A stretch of DNA of 45,756 nt from an uncultured Eubacteriales bacterium (GTDB lineage: Bacteria > Bacillota > Sulfobacillia > UBA995 > UBA9673): contig CAJXZV010000006.1 in assembly GCA_913063835.1 (NCBI GenBank), positions 1 to 45,756 of the forward strand. Direction: 5' to 3'. Both the position numbers and the translations under genes were made by a program. Each line of letters begins with the position of its first letter. Within the stretch, counting starts at the first letter, position 1. Below, in pieces: positions 8,361 to 17,826 of the stretch. The notes beneath the pieces were generated by a model that saw only the letters and a list, made by a program, of their open reading frames with translations, did no database searches and had not been told where the DNA came from.

Positions 8361-9899
8361 TCAGACCGTCTCCTCACCGGCCTCCCGGGCGAACTCGACC
8401 GCCGCGGCCAGCCGCTCGAGGCACAGGTCCCGGCCCAGAGCCGCCATCGTGTCGAAAAGGGGAGGGCTGGCGACGCGTCCGGTGACAGCCGCCCGGATGG
8501 GCTGGAACAGCTTGCGCGCCGAGAGTCCGAGCTCCTCGACGAGCCGCCGCCCCAGGGCCTCCAGCGGCTCGGGCCTCCAGTCGCCGTGGGCCCTGTAGGC
8601 CTCGAGCACCCTGGCGAGGGCCTTCCCGACCCCCGGCGTCCTCAGCATCTTGGACGCCTTCTCGTCCGGCTCGATGCGGCGCCGGAAGAAGAACTCGGTG
8701 GCCTCGACGATCTGGGCCAGAGTCTCGATGCGCTCCTGCTCGAGGGAGACGACCCAAACGACCCGGGCGAAGTCCGACCTCACCATACCCTCCGGCGGCT
8801 CCGGGGGCTCGGCCCCGGCCGGGAGCCGGTCGAGGCCCTCGGCCACGAGCCCGGCCTTCTCGAGGAAAGGCAGGCACCTCCGGGCCAGCTCCTCGACCTC
8901 CATCCGCCTGATGTAGTTCGCGTTCATCCAGGTCAGCTTCTCCGGGTCGAAGACCGACGGGGCCTTTGTGACCCGGTCCAGGGAGAACTCCTCGATTATC
9001 TCCTCGAGGGTGAGGAACTCCCTCCCGTCAGGTGGGGTCCAGCCGAGGAGGGACATGAAGTTGACGATGGCCTCCGGCAGATAGCCCTCGTCGCGGTAGT
9101 TGCCGACATAGGCCGTTCCCTCCCGCTTGGCCATCTTCTCCCGGGTCGGGAGGAGGATGTGCCCCAGGTGCCCGAAGAGGGGCCTCTCCGCTCCGAGAGC
9201 CTCGTAGATGAGGCACTGGACCGGGGTGTTGGAAATGTGCCCCTCGCCCCGGATGACGTGACTTATCCGCATGGTGATGTCGTCGACGACGACGGCGAAG
9301 TTGTAGAGGGGCATGCCGTTGGGCCGGACGATGATGAAGTCGCTGATGGCGTCTGTGGGGTACTCGATGCGGCCCCGGATGAGGTCGTCGATGACCACCA
9401 CGCGCCCCTCAGGGACGGCGAACCTCAGGGCCGGTCTGCGCCCCTCGGCCTCCATCGCCCTCCGTCCGGCCTCGTCGAGCCGGCGGCATCGGCCGCTGTA
9501 CTTGTAGGCCCGGCCCGCCTTCTGGGCCTCCCTCCGTTCGGCCTCGAGTTCCTCAGGAGTGCAGTAGCAGGGGTAGACGTGGCCCGACCCCAGAAGCCGC
9601 CGCGCGAACTCGGCGTAGAGGTCGAGGCGTTCCGTCTGCCGGTAGGGCCCGTAGGGCCCGCCGATGTCCGGCCCCTCGTCCCAGTCCAGGCCGAGCCACC
9701 TCATCTCGTTGAAGATGAGCCGTTCGTACTCCGGCCTCGACCGTTCGCGGTCGGTGTCCTCGAAGCGGAGCACGAAACTGCCCCCGTGCTTCCGGGCGAA
9801 GAGCCAGTTGAAGAGGGCGGTGTGCATGTTGCCGATATGGATGGGTCCGGTCGGGCTCGGCGCTATGCGGACCCGCACGGGCCTGCCTTTGGAGAGCAT
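8361..9899 (-). CDS. gltX: Glutamyl-tRNA synthetase
   Basis: RVRIAPSPTGPIHIGNMHTALFNWLFARKHGG and KMAKREGT (KMSKR-like). Confidence 0.95.
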   Translation of the reverse strand: MLSKGRPVRVRIAPSPTGPIHIGNMHTALFNWLFARKHGGSFVLRFEDTDRERSRPEYERLIFNEMRWLGLDWDEGPDIGGPYGPYRQTERLDLYAEFARRLLGSGHVYPCYCTPEELEAERREAQKAGRAYKYSGRCRRLDEAGRRAMEAEGRRPALRFAVPEGRVVVIDDLIRGRIEYPTDAISDFIIVRPNGMPLYNFAVVVDDITMRISHVIRGEGHISNTPVQCLIYEALGAERPLFGHLGHILLPTREKMAKREGTAYVGNYRDEGYLPEAIVNFMSLLGWTPPDGREFLTLEEIIEEFSLDRVTKAPSVFDPEKLTWMNANYIRRMEVEELARRCLPFLEKAGLVAEGLDRLPAGAEPPEPPEGMVRSDFARVVWVVSLEQERIETLAQIVEATEFFFRRRIEPDEKASKMLRTPGVGKALARVLEAYRAHGDWRPEPLEALGRRLVEELGLSARKLFQPIRAAVTGRVASPPLFDTMAALGRDLCLERLAAAVEFAREAGEETV

Positions 9900-9972
9900 C
9901 CTTCACCATCCTCCGGGCGGGGTTTGGTCGCGTCCCCCGGCACTTCTCGCCCGGGATACTTTTCCCCTTTTC

Positions 9973-11205
9973 TCAGCCGTCCGACGCCCGCTCGGCCCGG
10001 AGCGACGGCCGCCCGCCCTCGACCGCGGCGTCGGCCTCCGGCCGCGCTCTCCCGTCCGAGCCGGCCACAGCCTGCGGCAGGCGGCCGGCGGCAGAGACGG
10101 CCAGCACGGCGGCGACCGTCAGGCAGCCCATCACCCCGAACGTGACCGGAGCCCCGTAGCGCTCGGCCAGGCTCCCGGAGAGGAAGGCCCCCAAAGGGGC
10201 GACCCCGCCGAAGACCTGGAAGTACGCCCCCATCACCCGGCCGCGGAGCTCGTCCGGGACGACCGATTGGACGGTGGTGTTGGAGCTGGCGAGATAGGTC
10301 ACCTGGGCGGCTCCACAGCAGAAGAGGACGGCCGCCGCCAGGGCCGGTGCCCGGACGAAGCAAAGGACGGCCAGTCCGGTCCCGAGCGACAGGGCGCCGG
10401 CCAGGAGCGCTCTCGCCTGGGGGCCGCGCCCGCCGAAGGTGGCCAGGGCGACAGACCCGGTCAGGGCCCCGAGGCCCATCGACGACATCAGGAGGCCGTA
10501 GCCCCCGGCGTCGAGCCCCAGGGCGGCCCTGGCGAAGGTCGGAACCAGAACGTTCCAGTTCAGGGCGAAGGTCGAGACAAGGCCGAGCAGGACGATGATG
10601 CCCAGGACGGCCGGGGTCCGGGCGATGTAGGCCAGCCCCTCCCGCATCTCGCGGCCCACGCCGCGCCGACCCGGTCTGACCCGGTCCGGTGTCGTCATGG
10701 CCGTCAGGGCCGCGATGACGGCGAGGAAGCTCAGCCCGTTGGCCAGGAAGGCCCACCCCGTGCCGACGGCCTTGATGACGAGTCCGCCCAAGGCCGGGCC
10801 CGCGACACGGGCGAGATTGAAGACGGTCGAGTTCAGCGCGATGGCGTTAAGGAGGTCCTCTCTGCCGACCATCTCGACGAAGAACGACTGGCGGGCCGGA
10901 GTATCGAACGACCGCACCGTCCCGACCAGGGCGGCCAGGAGGGCGACATGCCAGAACTCGACCCGGCCCGACAGGGTGAGGAAGGCCAGGACAAGCGCGA
11001 AGAAGGCCAGGCACGATTGTGTCACGAGCAGGATCCTCCGCTTGGGGAGGCGGTCGGCGAGGACTCCGGCGTAAAGGGTGAAGACCAGGAGCGGAGCGAA
11101 CTGGAGGGTCCCGACCAGACCGAGCTTGAACGGTGAGTCCGTCAGGGTGAGGACCAGCCAGGACTGGGCGGTCATCTGCATCCAGCTCCCGACAAGGGAG
11201 ACCAT
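9973..11205 (-). CDS. MFS transporter (EntS/MFS_3-like); true N-terminus probably upstream of 11205
   Basis: 12-TM-like hydrophobic pattern; DRLPKRRILLVTQ and DTPARQSFFVEMVGREDLLNAIALNS motifs. Confidence 0.85.
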   Translation of the reverse strand: MVSLVGSWMQMTAQSWLVLTLTDSPFKLGLVGTLQFAPLLVFTLYAGVLADRLPKRRILLVTQSCLAFFALVLAFLTLSGRVEFWHVALLAALVGTVRSFDTPARQSFFVEMVGREDLLNAIALNSTVFNLARVAGPALGGLVIKAVGTGWAFLANGLSFLAVIAALTAMTTPDRVRPGRRGVGREMREGLAYIARTPAVLGIIVLLGLVSTFALNWNVLVPTFARAALGLDAGGYGLLMSSMGLGALTGSVALATFGGRGPQARALLAGALSLGTGLAVLCFVRAPALAAAVLFCCGAAQVTYLASSNTTVQSVVPDELRGRVMGAYFQVFGGVAPLGAFLSGSLAERYGAPVTFGVMGCLTVAAVLAVSAAGRLPQAVAGSDGRARPEADAAVEGGRPSLRAERASDG

Positions 11206-11480
11206 CTGGCCGAACCAGAAGAGCCGGAAATCGCGGTGGCGCAGGGCCCTGAAGGTCGATACCGTCGTCGGCGCCCCCCAGGTCGCGGACCCGTCCCTCC
11301 GGGGTCGTGTCTCAGGAATGCTTCGGGCCGCGAAAAGTCCTCCTAAGTATACTCTACCGGGGCGTGACGCTCCTTCTGGAAGGAGCCGGGCCCGGGACTC
11401 CGGTCCCGGGCCCGGTGCGGGATCCTCACGTCATCTCCGCGAAAGGTCTGCCCCGCGAAGAGTCCGACCCTGTCTCGGGC

Positions 11481-11714
11481 CTACCCTCCCGCCGGCGGGG
11501 TGATGAGGATGACCTCCTCCCCGTCGGCGGGCACGTAGTCAAAGTCTCTTCGCTTCCCGCCGGCGATGGCCGACATGACGAGGGTCCGGCCGACCCCCAG
11601 ACGTTCGATGATACCGGCCACATCCGTGGGGCCGTCAAGCTCGAGCTCGTAGCGGTCCTTCCTGCCGGGGAAGAACTCCACCGCGTGACCGACAACCCTC
11701 ACCGTCACCTTCAC
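11481..11714 (-). CDS. MoaD/ThiS-family small sulfur-carrier protein
   Basis: 77 aa beta-grasp-like protein ending in ITPPAGG (C-terminal Gly-Gly); next to AOR. Confidence 0.85.
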   Translation of the reverse strand: MKVTVRVVGHAVEFFPGRKDRYELELDGPTDVAGIIERLGVGRTLVMSAIAGGKRRDFDYVPADGEEVILITPPAGG

Positions 11715-11769
11715 CGGTCAGCCGTCCTCCTTCCTGTCGGCTCCGCTCCGACCGGCCCACCGAAGGCCT

Positions 11770-13632
11770 TCAGTCGAGCTCCAGCTTCTCGAGGACGAAG
11801 CCGAGACCGAGCTCCTCCAGCTTGGCCCTTGTGGGCAGCCCGTTCGCGTCCCAGCCGCGGAGTTCGTAGTACTCGTCCAGCATCTTCTCGGCGTTCTCCC
11901 GCGACATGCAGCGCCCTTTTCCGGCACCACTCGGGAGCGGCTCCTCGAGCCAGCGCGGCGGCGGCAGATCCCACGCCCGCCCGAAGTCCGGCCGCTCGCG
12001 CCGGTTGAAGCATCGCGTCAGGTTCCATATACGTTCGGAGATGCGGAGCAGGTCCTCCCACGAGTAATCCCAGCCGGTCACGATGGGGAAGATGTCGGCG
12101 TAATGTTCGAGCTCGAAGCCTATCTCGACCCACTGGAGCCGGCAGAGCCCCAGAGCGTCGAAGAGCGGACGCACGTGCTGGAGCTCGATGACCTTGGCCG
12201 CCTTCCCCTCGATGACGTCCTGCCCCACGGCCGCGTCGTAGGTGATGGCCCACGCCCGGTTGTGGTGGGCCCCTATGTCGGCGGTCATATAGGCCAGCAT
12301 CATGGCCGGGGCGAAACGGGACTCGTAGCCTGATATCTCGAGCCCCTTGATGTGCATGGCGAACCTCTCGGAGCCCTTACCGATGCGCTCGGCGGCCTCC
12401 TTGACCCCCCTGGCCACGAGCTCGCCGACGCCCTCACGCCGCGCTATCCGCTCGAGGAGCCAAGCCACGCCGTCCGCGTCCCCCCACTTGACATCCCGGC
12501 CGACGTCTTGAGGGGTGAGGACGCCCTTCTCGAGGCATTCCAGGATGAAGGCCACCACCGAGCCGCCCGAGATAGTGTCTATACCCAGCTCGTCGGCGAC
12601 ATAGTTGACATAGGCCACCTCCTCGATGTTCCCGATGAGGAGGTTCCCGCCCATGAGGGCGATGGTCTCGTACTCCGGTCCCTCGACGTAGATGGTCCTG
12701 CCTTTGTAGTCGACCTTCGAGTACTTCCCACACGGGATGGGACAGCCCATGCAGCCCTTGTCGAGGATGAGAATCCTGTCCCTGAGGGTGGGACCGTTTA
12801 TCTGCTTGTGCTTCTCGAAGTAGCCGGTATGGAAGTTCTTCGTCGGGAAGGCCCCGATCTCGTTGATCCAGTCCGTCACCCCGGCCGTCCCGTAGGGCGT
12901 CCACTCCTCGAAGCCGGGCTTGGCGAAGCAGGCCTCGTACATCTCCTTGCCCTTCGCCAGGACCCTCTCCGGGTCGGCCACGGGGAAGCCCCGCGAACCC
13001 CGTACGGCCACAGCCTTGACCTTCTTCGACCCGAGGACCGCCCCGACCCCCGTCCGGCCGCACTGCCGGCCGAAGTCATGGGAGACCACGGCATAGGTCA
13101 CCATGTTCTCGCCGGCCGGTCCGATCGTGGCGATCTGGAACTCGCCCCCGAGGTCGTCCTTCAGCATCTTCTCCGCCTCGAAGGCCCCTTTGCCCCAGTA
13201 CTTGCCGGCGTCGCGAATCTCGATCTTCTCGTCATCGATGACGATGAAACAGGGCTCCGACGCGGCCCCCTCGATGATGAGCGCGTCGTAGCCGGCGAAC
13301 TTCAGCTCTCCGGCGAGGTGCCCGCCCATGTTGCCTTCGCCGTACAGGCCTGTCTGGGGGGATTTCGCCCCCATCTCGATCTTGCCGCTGCCCGGCAGGA
13401 ACAGCCCTGAGAGCGGGCCGGGGGCCATGACGACCTTGTTGCCGGGTGACAGCGGGTCGACGCCCGGCTCAAGCTCGTCCCACAGAATCCGCGCCACGAA
13501 GCCGCGGCCGCCGATGTACTCCCGGGCGAGGTCCTCGGGCGTCGGCTCGATGGACACCTCACCCCTCGAGAGGTCCACCCTCACGATGCGGCCGCCGTAG
13601 CCGAAAAGCTTGGTCTCTGCCACCTCGTTCAC
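11770..13632 (-). CDS. Aldehyde ferredoxin oxidoreductase (tungsten/molybdopterin AOR family)
   Basis: GYGGRIVRVDLSRGEVSIEPTPEDLAREYIGGRGFVARILWDE, MAPGPLSGLFLPGSGKIEMGAKSPQTGLYGEGNMGG, CMGCPIPCGKYS. Confidence 0.95.
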   Translation of the reverse strand: MNEVAETKLFGYGGRIVRVDLSRGEVSIEPTPEDLAREYIGGRGFVARILWDELEPGVDPLSPGNKVVMAPGPLSGLFLPGSGKIEMGAKSPQTGLYGEGNMGGHLAGELKFAGYDALIIEGAASEPCFIVIDDEKIEIRDAGKYWGKGAFEAEKMLKDDLGGEFQIATIGPAGENMVTYAVVSHDFGRQCGRTGVGAVLGSKKVKAVAVRGSRGFPVADPERVLAKGKEMYEACFAKPGFEEWTPYGTAGVTDWINEIGAFPTKNFHTGYFEKHKQINGPTLRDRILILDKGCMGCPIPCGKYSKVDYKGRTIYVEGPEYETIALMGGNLLIGNIEEVAYVNYVADELGIDTISGGSVVAFILECLEKGVLTPQDVGRDVKWGDADGVAWLLERIARREGVGELVARGVKEAAERIGKGSERFAMHIKGLEISGYESRFAPAMMLAYMTADIGAHHNRAWAITYDAAVGQDVIEGKAAKVIELQHVRPLFDALGLCRLQWVEIGFELEHYADIFPIVTGWDYSWEDLLRISERIWNLTRCFNRRERPDFGRAWDLPPPRWLEEPLPSGAGKGRCMSRENAEKMLDEYYELRGWDANGLPTRAKLEELGLGFVLEKLELD

Positions 13633-13644
13633 CTCCCCGAGCTC

Positions 13645-14076
13645 CTATACGGCACGCTTCTTCGCCTCGACCCCGGCCCAGGCCACCTCCCCGTCCTCGT
13701 CCACGAGGGCCTGCCGGGGGCAGTACGCGACACACTCGCCGCAGGCGACACACTTGAAGGGAACGTCATCGTCCGGATGGCTGAACATGGCCCCGTGCGG
13801 GCACTCGTCGACACACACCATGCATCCGGTGCAGAGGTCGGCGTCGATCTCATAGTGGCCGTCCACCTTGCGGATGGCCTCGACCGGACACACCTCGGCA
13901 CATACCCCGCACTGGTCGCAGTAGACGATGGAGAACCTCCCGGGAGCCGGGAAGGCGCCCGCCACGCGGACGGCGGAGCGCTTGGGGTTCGGCTGGGAGA
14001 AGTTCTTCATCGAGCACACCAGCTCACAGGCCCGACACCCGGAGCAGAGTTCTTCTCTGGCCGCCAGTTTCATCAT
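13645..14076 (-). CDS. Polyferredoxin with four 4Fe-4S motifs (AOR-associated electron-transfer subunit)
   Basis: Start MMKLAAREELCSGCRACELVC preceded by GGGGGTGAC; further CDQCGVCAEVCP, CTGCMVCVDECP, CVACGECVAYCP. Confidence 0.9.
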   Translation of the reverse strand: MMKLAAREELCSGCRACELVCSMKNFSQPNPKRSAVRVAGAFPAPGRFSIVYCDQCGVCAEVCPVEAIRKVDGHYEIDADLCTGCMVCVDECPHGAMFSHPDDDVPFKCVACGECVAYCPRQALVDEDGEVAWAGVEAKKRAV

Positions 14077-14352
14077 GTCACCCCCTCGACGAGAGTCCGA
14101 GGTAGAAGTTCGAGTCCGCTCCGGGGCTTTCCTTCCCCGCCTCCTGTCCGGGAGACCCGCGGGCTCCGTTCGGCGCAAATCGAACAACGACCGACCAGAA
14201 AATGGTTCGAAAAAGCTTCCTCCTCCACGCCATACGTGGTCTTTTCGCCTGCTAGACGGGGTTTTTCAAAGATACTTCTAACATCTTGCGCCCCGTCGGT
14301 GCAGACACTAGAGCCGGTCGGTGGACCGTGCGGGTGAATCCGAAGAAAGGAG

Positions 14353-14586
14353 GTGATGCGTTTGGCCCGGAGGGGTCGCGGCCTTCTTCCGGCGCACGTC
14401 CTGGACAGGTTCAAATATGAAGTCGCGGAAGAACTCGGCCTCCGCGACGAGATAGAGGCCAGAGGATGGGCGGACATGCCGACAAGGGCGTGCGGCGCCA
14501 TCGGCGGCCACATCGGCGGCAACATGGTCAGGGTCATGATAAGGTACGCCGAGGAGGCTCTGGGGAGAGGCGAGAGACTGCAGTGA
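14353..14586 (+). CDS. Small acid-soluble spore protein, alpha/beta type
   Basis: LDRFKYEVAEELGLRDEIEARGWADMPTRACGAIGGHIGGNMVRVMIRYAEE; AAAGGAGGTGAT SD. Confidence 0.9.
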   Translation: MMRLARRGRGLLPAHVLDRFKYEVAEELGLRDEIEARGWADMPTRACGAIGGHIGGNMVRVMIRYAEEALGRGERLQ

Positions 14587-14648
14587 AACGGACGCGGGCG
14601 GGCGACGGGGACCGCCCGCCTCCTGCTTGGCACGCTGAGAGCACGATA

Positions 14649-15062
14649 TCATCGTCCGATGTTTATCCCTATGGTCCCTCCGACAGCCCCGAGCAGGATG
14701 GCCAGCACCGTTCTCTCGACAAGCACAAGAACCGGGGCCAACTGGTCGAAGAGCAGGAGTCCGAGGACCGAGATGGCGATGATGTAAAAGAGCCCCGTCA
14801 ACCCACCGTGGATGAGACCCGAGACTCCAGCCCGGCGTCCGGCGTACAGGGCCCCCACGAAGAGGCAGAAGAAGCTGACGAGGTTCATCACAAGAGGACT
14901 GTAGACCTCGCTCAACCATCCCTGGTACATCACCAGACCGACCACACCCGAGAGAACGAAGGCGGCCATGAAGGCCAGGACGACCCCGAGGAGGACGCAT
15001 TTAAGCTGAAGACCCTCCCTCGGCCTGGTCATCACTCTCACCCTCTCGTAACCCGCCCGCAT
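14649..15062 (-). CDS. TIGR04086-like membrane protein
   Basis: Four predicted TM segments; GALYAGRRAGVSGLIHGGLTGLFYI pattern; typical small spore-former membrane protein. Confidence 0.7.
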   Translation of the reverse strand: MRAGYERVRVMTRPREGLQLKCVLLGVVLAFMAAFVLSGVVGLVMYQGWLSEVYSPLVMNLVSFFCLFVGALYAGRRAGVSGLIHGGLTGLFYIIAISVLGLLLFDQLAPVLVLVERTVLAILLGAVGGTIGINIGR

Positions 15063-15249
15063 CGCCTACAACCTCCTTCCCGGGCTCGATGCCGCCCGCC
15101 TTCCGGTCCGACTTTCCGACCGGCGGGCGTTCCAGGTGTCCCTCGAGAAACCTATTGACCCGTGTGGCTGTTTATTCGGTGCCTCTGGGCGTCCCGCCGT
15201 CGGTGGAAAGCTGCCTTCGCCCGTGGTCATCGTTTGGAATGGAATTGAT

Positions 15250-15291
15250 AGAAAGAAAGGAGGCGGGAGCGACTTCTTGCACTCCCGCCTC
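15250..15291 (-). terminator. Rho-independent terminator downstream of the second SASP gene
   Basis: Reverse strand GAGGCGGGAGTG-CAAGAAGT-CGCTCCCGCCTC followed by CTTTCTTTCT. Confidence 0.75.
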
Positions 15292-15300
15292 GAGGTCCGA

Positions 15301-15618
15301 CTACCGGTTGTCGGGCTGCCGGTCGGTCTCGCGGCGCCTGACGTACCGAGGACGGTCGAGAGCCGACTCGCGCCTGGTGAACTCCGGGGAACCGGCCCAT
15401 TCGGCGCCGTACTCCTCCCCGGCCATCTCCCGCTCGGCGCGCTCGATCATGCGGCGCACCATGTTGCCGCCGATCCTCCCGACCTCACGGGTGGTCATGT
15501 TCTCCCAGCCGCGCTCCCGGATGTCGTCCTCCAGTCCGAGGTCGCTGGCGACCTCGTACTTGAACCGGTCAAGCGCCGGCTCGGCTTCGGGAAGGACGTG
15601 CCGTCTGCGACGGGGCAT
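15301..15618 (-). CDS. Small acid-soluble spore protein, alpha/beta type, with charged C-terminal extension
   Basis: ALDRFKYEVASDLGLEDDIRERGWENMTTREVGRIGGNMVRRMIERAEREM core plus ~35 aa Arg-rich tail. Confidence 0.9.
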   Translation of the reverse strand: MPRRRRHVLPEAEPALDRFKYEVASDLGLEDDIRERGWENMTTREVGRIGGNMVRRMIERAEREMAGEEYGAEWAGSPEFTRRESALDRPRYVRRRETDRQPDNR

Positions 15619-15854
15619 GCGGACACTCTCCTTTCCGCAGGTCCGGGCCCGGCTGCGGCCGTAGCGTATGTCCTAGAGGACGGTCTTATGTCAAGCAGGT
15701 ACAGGGCCTTTCAGCATCCTTTCCCCAATCCGGTTGACGTTTGCTGATAATGTAATCCCATAAATTGGACCGAAAGCGACAAAAATCGACTCCTCCGGTC
15801 GACAGGGAGTCTTTGGGCAAAGCGTCTACGGGAAAGCCCCAGAGCCCCCCGCGG

Positions 15855-16934
15855 CTAGACCGGCCAGTAGGCCCGCTGGGTCTTGAGCACGGAAGAGATG
15901 ACGAGCCCTCCGGCACGGGCACCCGAACCGCGGGCTCCTCCGCCCTTCCCGTCCCCCTCGGCCCCTTCGCGCCGGCACCCCTCCGGCTCGGCGACAGGGT
16001 CACGCCCGGCGGCCACACTGAGAACGGAGGCCAGACTCCAGCCGAGCCCCACCGGGTCGTAGCCCCCCTCCAGCACGAAGACGACCTTCCCCCCACAGAG
16101 CTCGTCCGCCAGGCCGCACACGACCCCGCTGAGACGGCCGTATCCCCGGGAGGTCAGCTCAAGCCGGCCGAGAGGGTCGAGGAAGTGGGCGTCGAGGCCG
16201 CAAGACACGAGGACGAGTTCCGGACGGAAGGCACGGGCGATGGGGGCGACGACCGAGTCGAAGGCCTCGAGGTAGGTTTCGTCCCCGGTCCCGGCCGGGA
16301 ACGGTATGTTGACGGTGAACCCTTCGCCCTCCCCCTCTCCCGTGTCCGTGATCCAGCCCGTCCCAGGGTAGGCCGGGCTCTCGTGACACGATACGAACAG
16401 GACCTGACGCGAGTCGTAGAAGACCGCCTCGGTCCCGTTCCCGTGATGCAGGTCCCAGTCCACAATCAGGACACGCTCGAGTCCGCGCCTTAAGATCGCG
16501 TGGGCCGCGGCGACAGCCACGTTGTTGAAGAGGCAGAAGCCCATCCCCTCCCCCGCCGTGGCGTGATGGCCCGGCGGGCGTACCAGAGCCACCGCCCTCT
16601 TCGCCTCCCCCCCGAGGACCGCGTCGACCGCGGTGAGGACACCCCCCACGGCAAGGAGGGCGATGTCGTAGCTCTTGGGCGAGACGACGGTGTCGAGAGT
16701 GAGGTAGCCCCCGCCGCCCCGGGCGACCTCCTTGACCCGCTCGATGTGGCGGCTCGTGTGAACCAGGCCCACGTCCTCCTCTGAGGCCGGCGCAGGGCCC
16801 CGCAGCTCGAGGAGGTCGCCGACCCCGGTCTCCTCAAGGGCCTTCCAGACGGCCTCGAGCCGGTGCGGTCCTTCGGGCCAGTTCCCAGGCGCATGCTCCA
16901 GGTAGGCCTCGTCACTGACGGCCAGAACGCGCAT
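15855..16934 (-). CDS. Histone deacetylase / AcuC-family deacetylase
   Basis: ALVRPPGHHATAGEGMGFCLFNNVAVAA, VLIVDWDLHHGNGTEAVFY, VSCGLDAHFLDPLG, VFVLEGGYD. Confidence 0.93.
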   Translation of the reverse strand: MRVLAVSDEAYLEHAPGNWPEGPHRLEAVWKALEETGVGDLLELRGPAPASEEDVGLVHTSRHIERVKEVARGGGGYLTLDTVVSPKSYDIALLAVGGVLTAVDAVLGGEAKRAVALVRPPGHHATAGEGMGFCLFNNVAVAAAHAILRRGLERVLIVDWDLHHGNGTEAVFYDSRQVLFVSCHESPAYPGTGWITDTGEGEGEGFTVNIPFPAGTGDETYLEAFDSVVAPIARAFRPELVLVSCGLDAHFLDPLGRLELTSRGYGRLSGVVCGLADELCGGKVVFVLEGGYDPVGLGWSLASVLSVAAGRDPVAEPEGCRREGAEGDGKGGGARGSGARAGGLVISSVLKTQRAYWPV

Positions 16935-17826
16935 CTGTCTCCCTCCCTCGTCCCTCGTCCCCGCCGGGACCACGGTCGGGTCGGAGGCGGCGGGGTGCCG
17001 GCGGAAGACGCTCCCAGGCCTTCCGGACCTGCTCCCGTCGGGCCAGGAACCGCTCCCGGCTCGGGACCATCCACTCCGCCAGATGCCGGGCAAGATGCAC
17101 GGCGGTGAAGCGGTGGTCGGCTTCCGGCCGGCTGGGATCGTAAAGGCAGAAAGGACACGGGCCCGGTCCCGCCTCTGACCCGGAGGAGGCCTGCAGGGGG
17201 CCGGCGTCCCAGGGCAGGCGGCAGACCGGGCAGACACCGTCTTCCACCGGGAGGCTCCTGTCCTCGAGGACGGCCAGCCCGAGTTCCCGGGCCCGGCCGA
17301 CCGTCTCCGGGTCGAGGAGGACCTCCGCCGGGCCCGGGGCGTAGGCGGTGAAGCCGCCGACGAGCCTGCCTCCGAGGAGCATGGCGAGCTGGCTGGTGAC
17401 CGACAGGGACAGGAGGTCCCATCCCGGCCTCCCGGCGACGGCGATGGCGCCCGCCGGCTTCGGTCGGCGCGTCCCCAGACGCGGGAACTCCATCACGCCG
17501 TGGTCGATGAGGGCCTTGACCTGGGCGGGCGGCCCGAGGAAGTAGGTCGGCGAGGCGACGACGACCCCGTCGTAAGAGGCCGCCGTCCTCAGAAGCCAGG
17601 TGATGTCCGGCGCCTTCCGACAGCCGTCGCCCTTGTAGACGCAGGCGAGGCATCCGTCACAGAACCCCAGCCGGAGGTCTTCGAGGTGGATGATGTCGAC
17701 AAGGGCTCCCCGCTCCGCGGCGGCCTGGAGGGCCACCTTGACCAGGGCTTCGGAGTTGCCGCCCCGTCGCAGAGAGGCCACGACCCCCAGTAGCCTCTTA
17801 CGGCGACCGTCCACCTCAGCGCTCAT
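16912..17826 (-). CDS. Flavodoxin-fold NAD(P)H-dependent FMN reductase / iron-sulfur flavoprotein-like, with Cys-rich C-terminal module
   Basis: LLGVVASLRRGGNSEALVKVAL, FCDGCLACVYKGDGC, VVVASPTYFLGPPAQVKALIDH; CPVCRLPWD...CPFCLYDP. Confidence 0.85.
   Translation of the reverse strand: MSAEVDGRRKRLLGVVASLRRGGNSEALVKVALQAAAERGALVDIIHLEDLRLGFCDGCLACVYKGDGCRKAPDITWLLRTAASYDGVVVASPTYFLGPPAQVKALIDHGVMEFPRLGTRRPKPAGAIAVAGRPGWDLLSLSVTSQLAMLLGGRLVGGFTAYAPGPAEVLLDPETVGRARELGLAVLEDRSLPVEDGVCPVCRLPWDAGPLQASSGSEAGPGPCPFCLYDPSRPEADHRFTAVHLARHLAEWMVPSRERFLARREQVRKAWERLPPAPRRLRPDRGPGGDEGRGRETDARSGRQ

Noticed and set aside
7112-10145. Long plus-strand ORFs (457 aa and 702 aa) over asnB-cofE and gltX
   Set aside because: Antisense open frames caused by high GC; low-complexity composition and no recognisable motifs.
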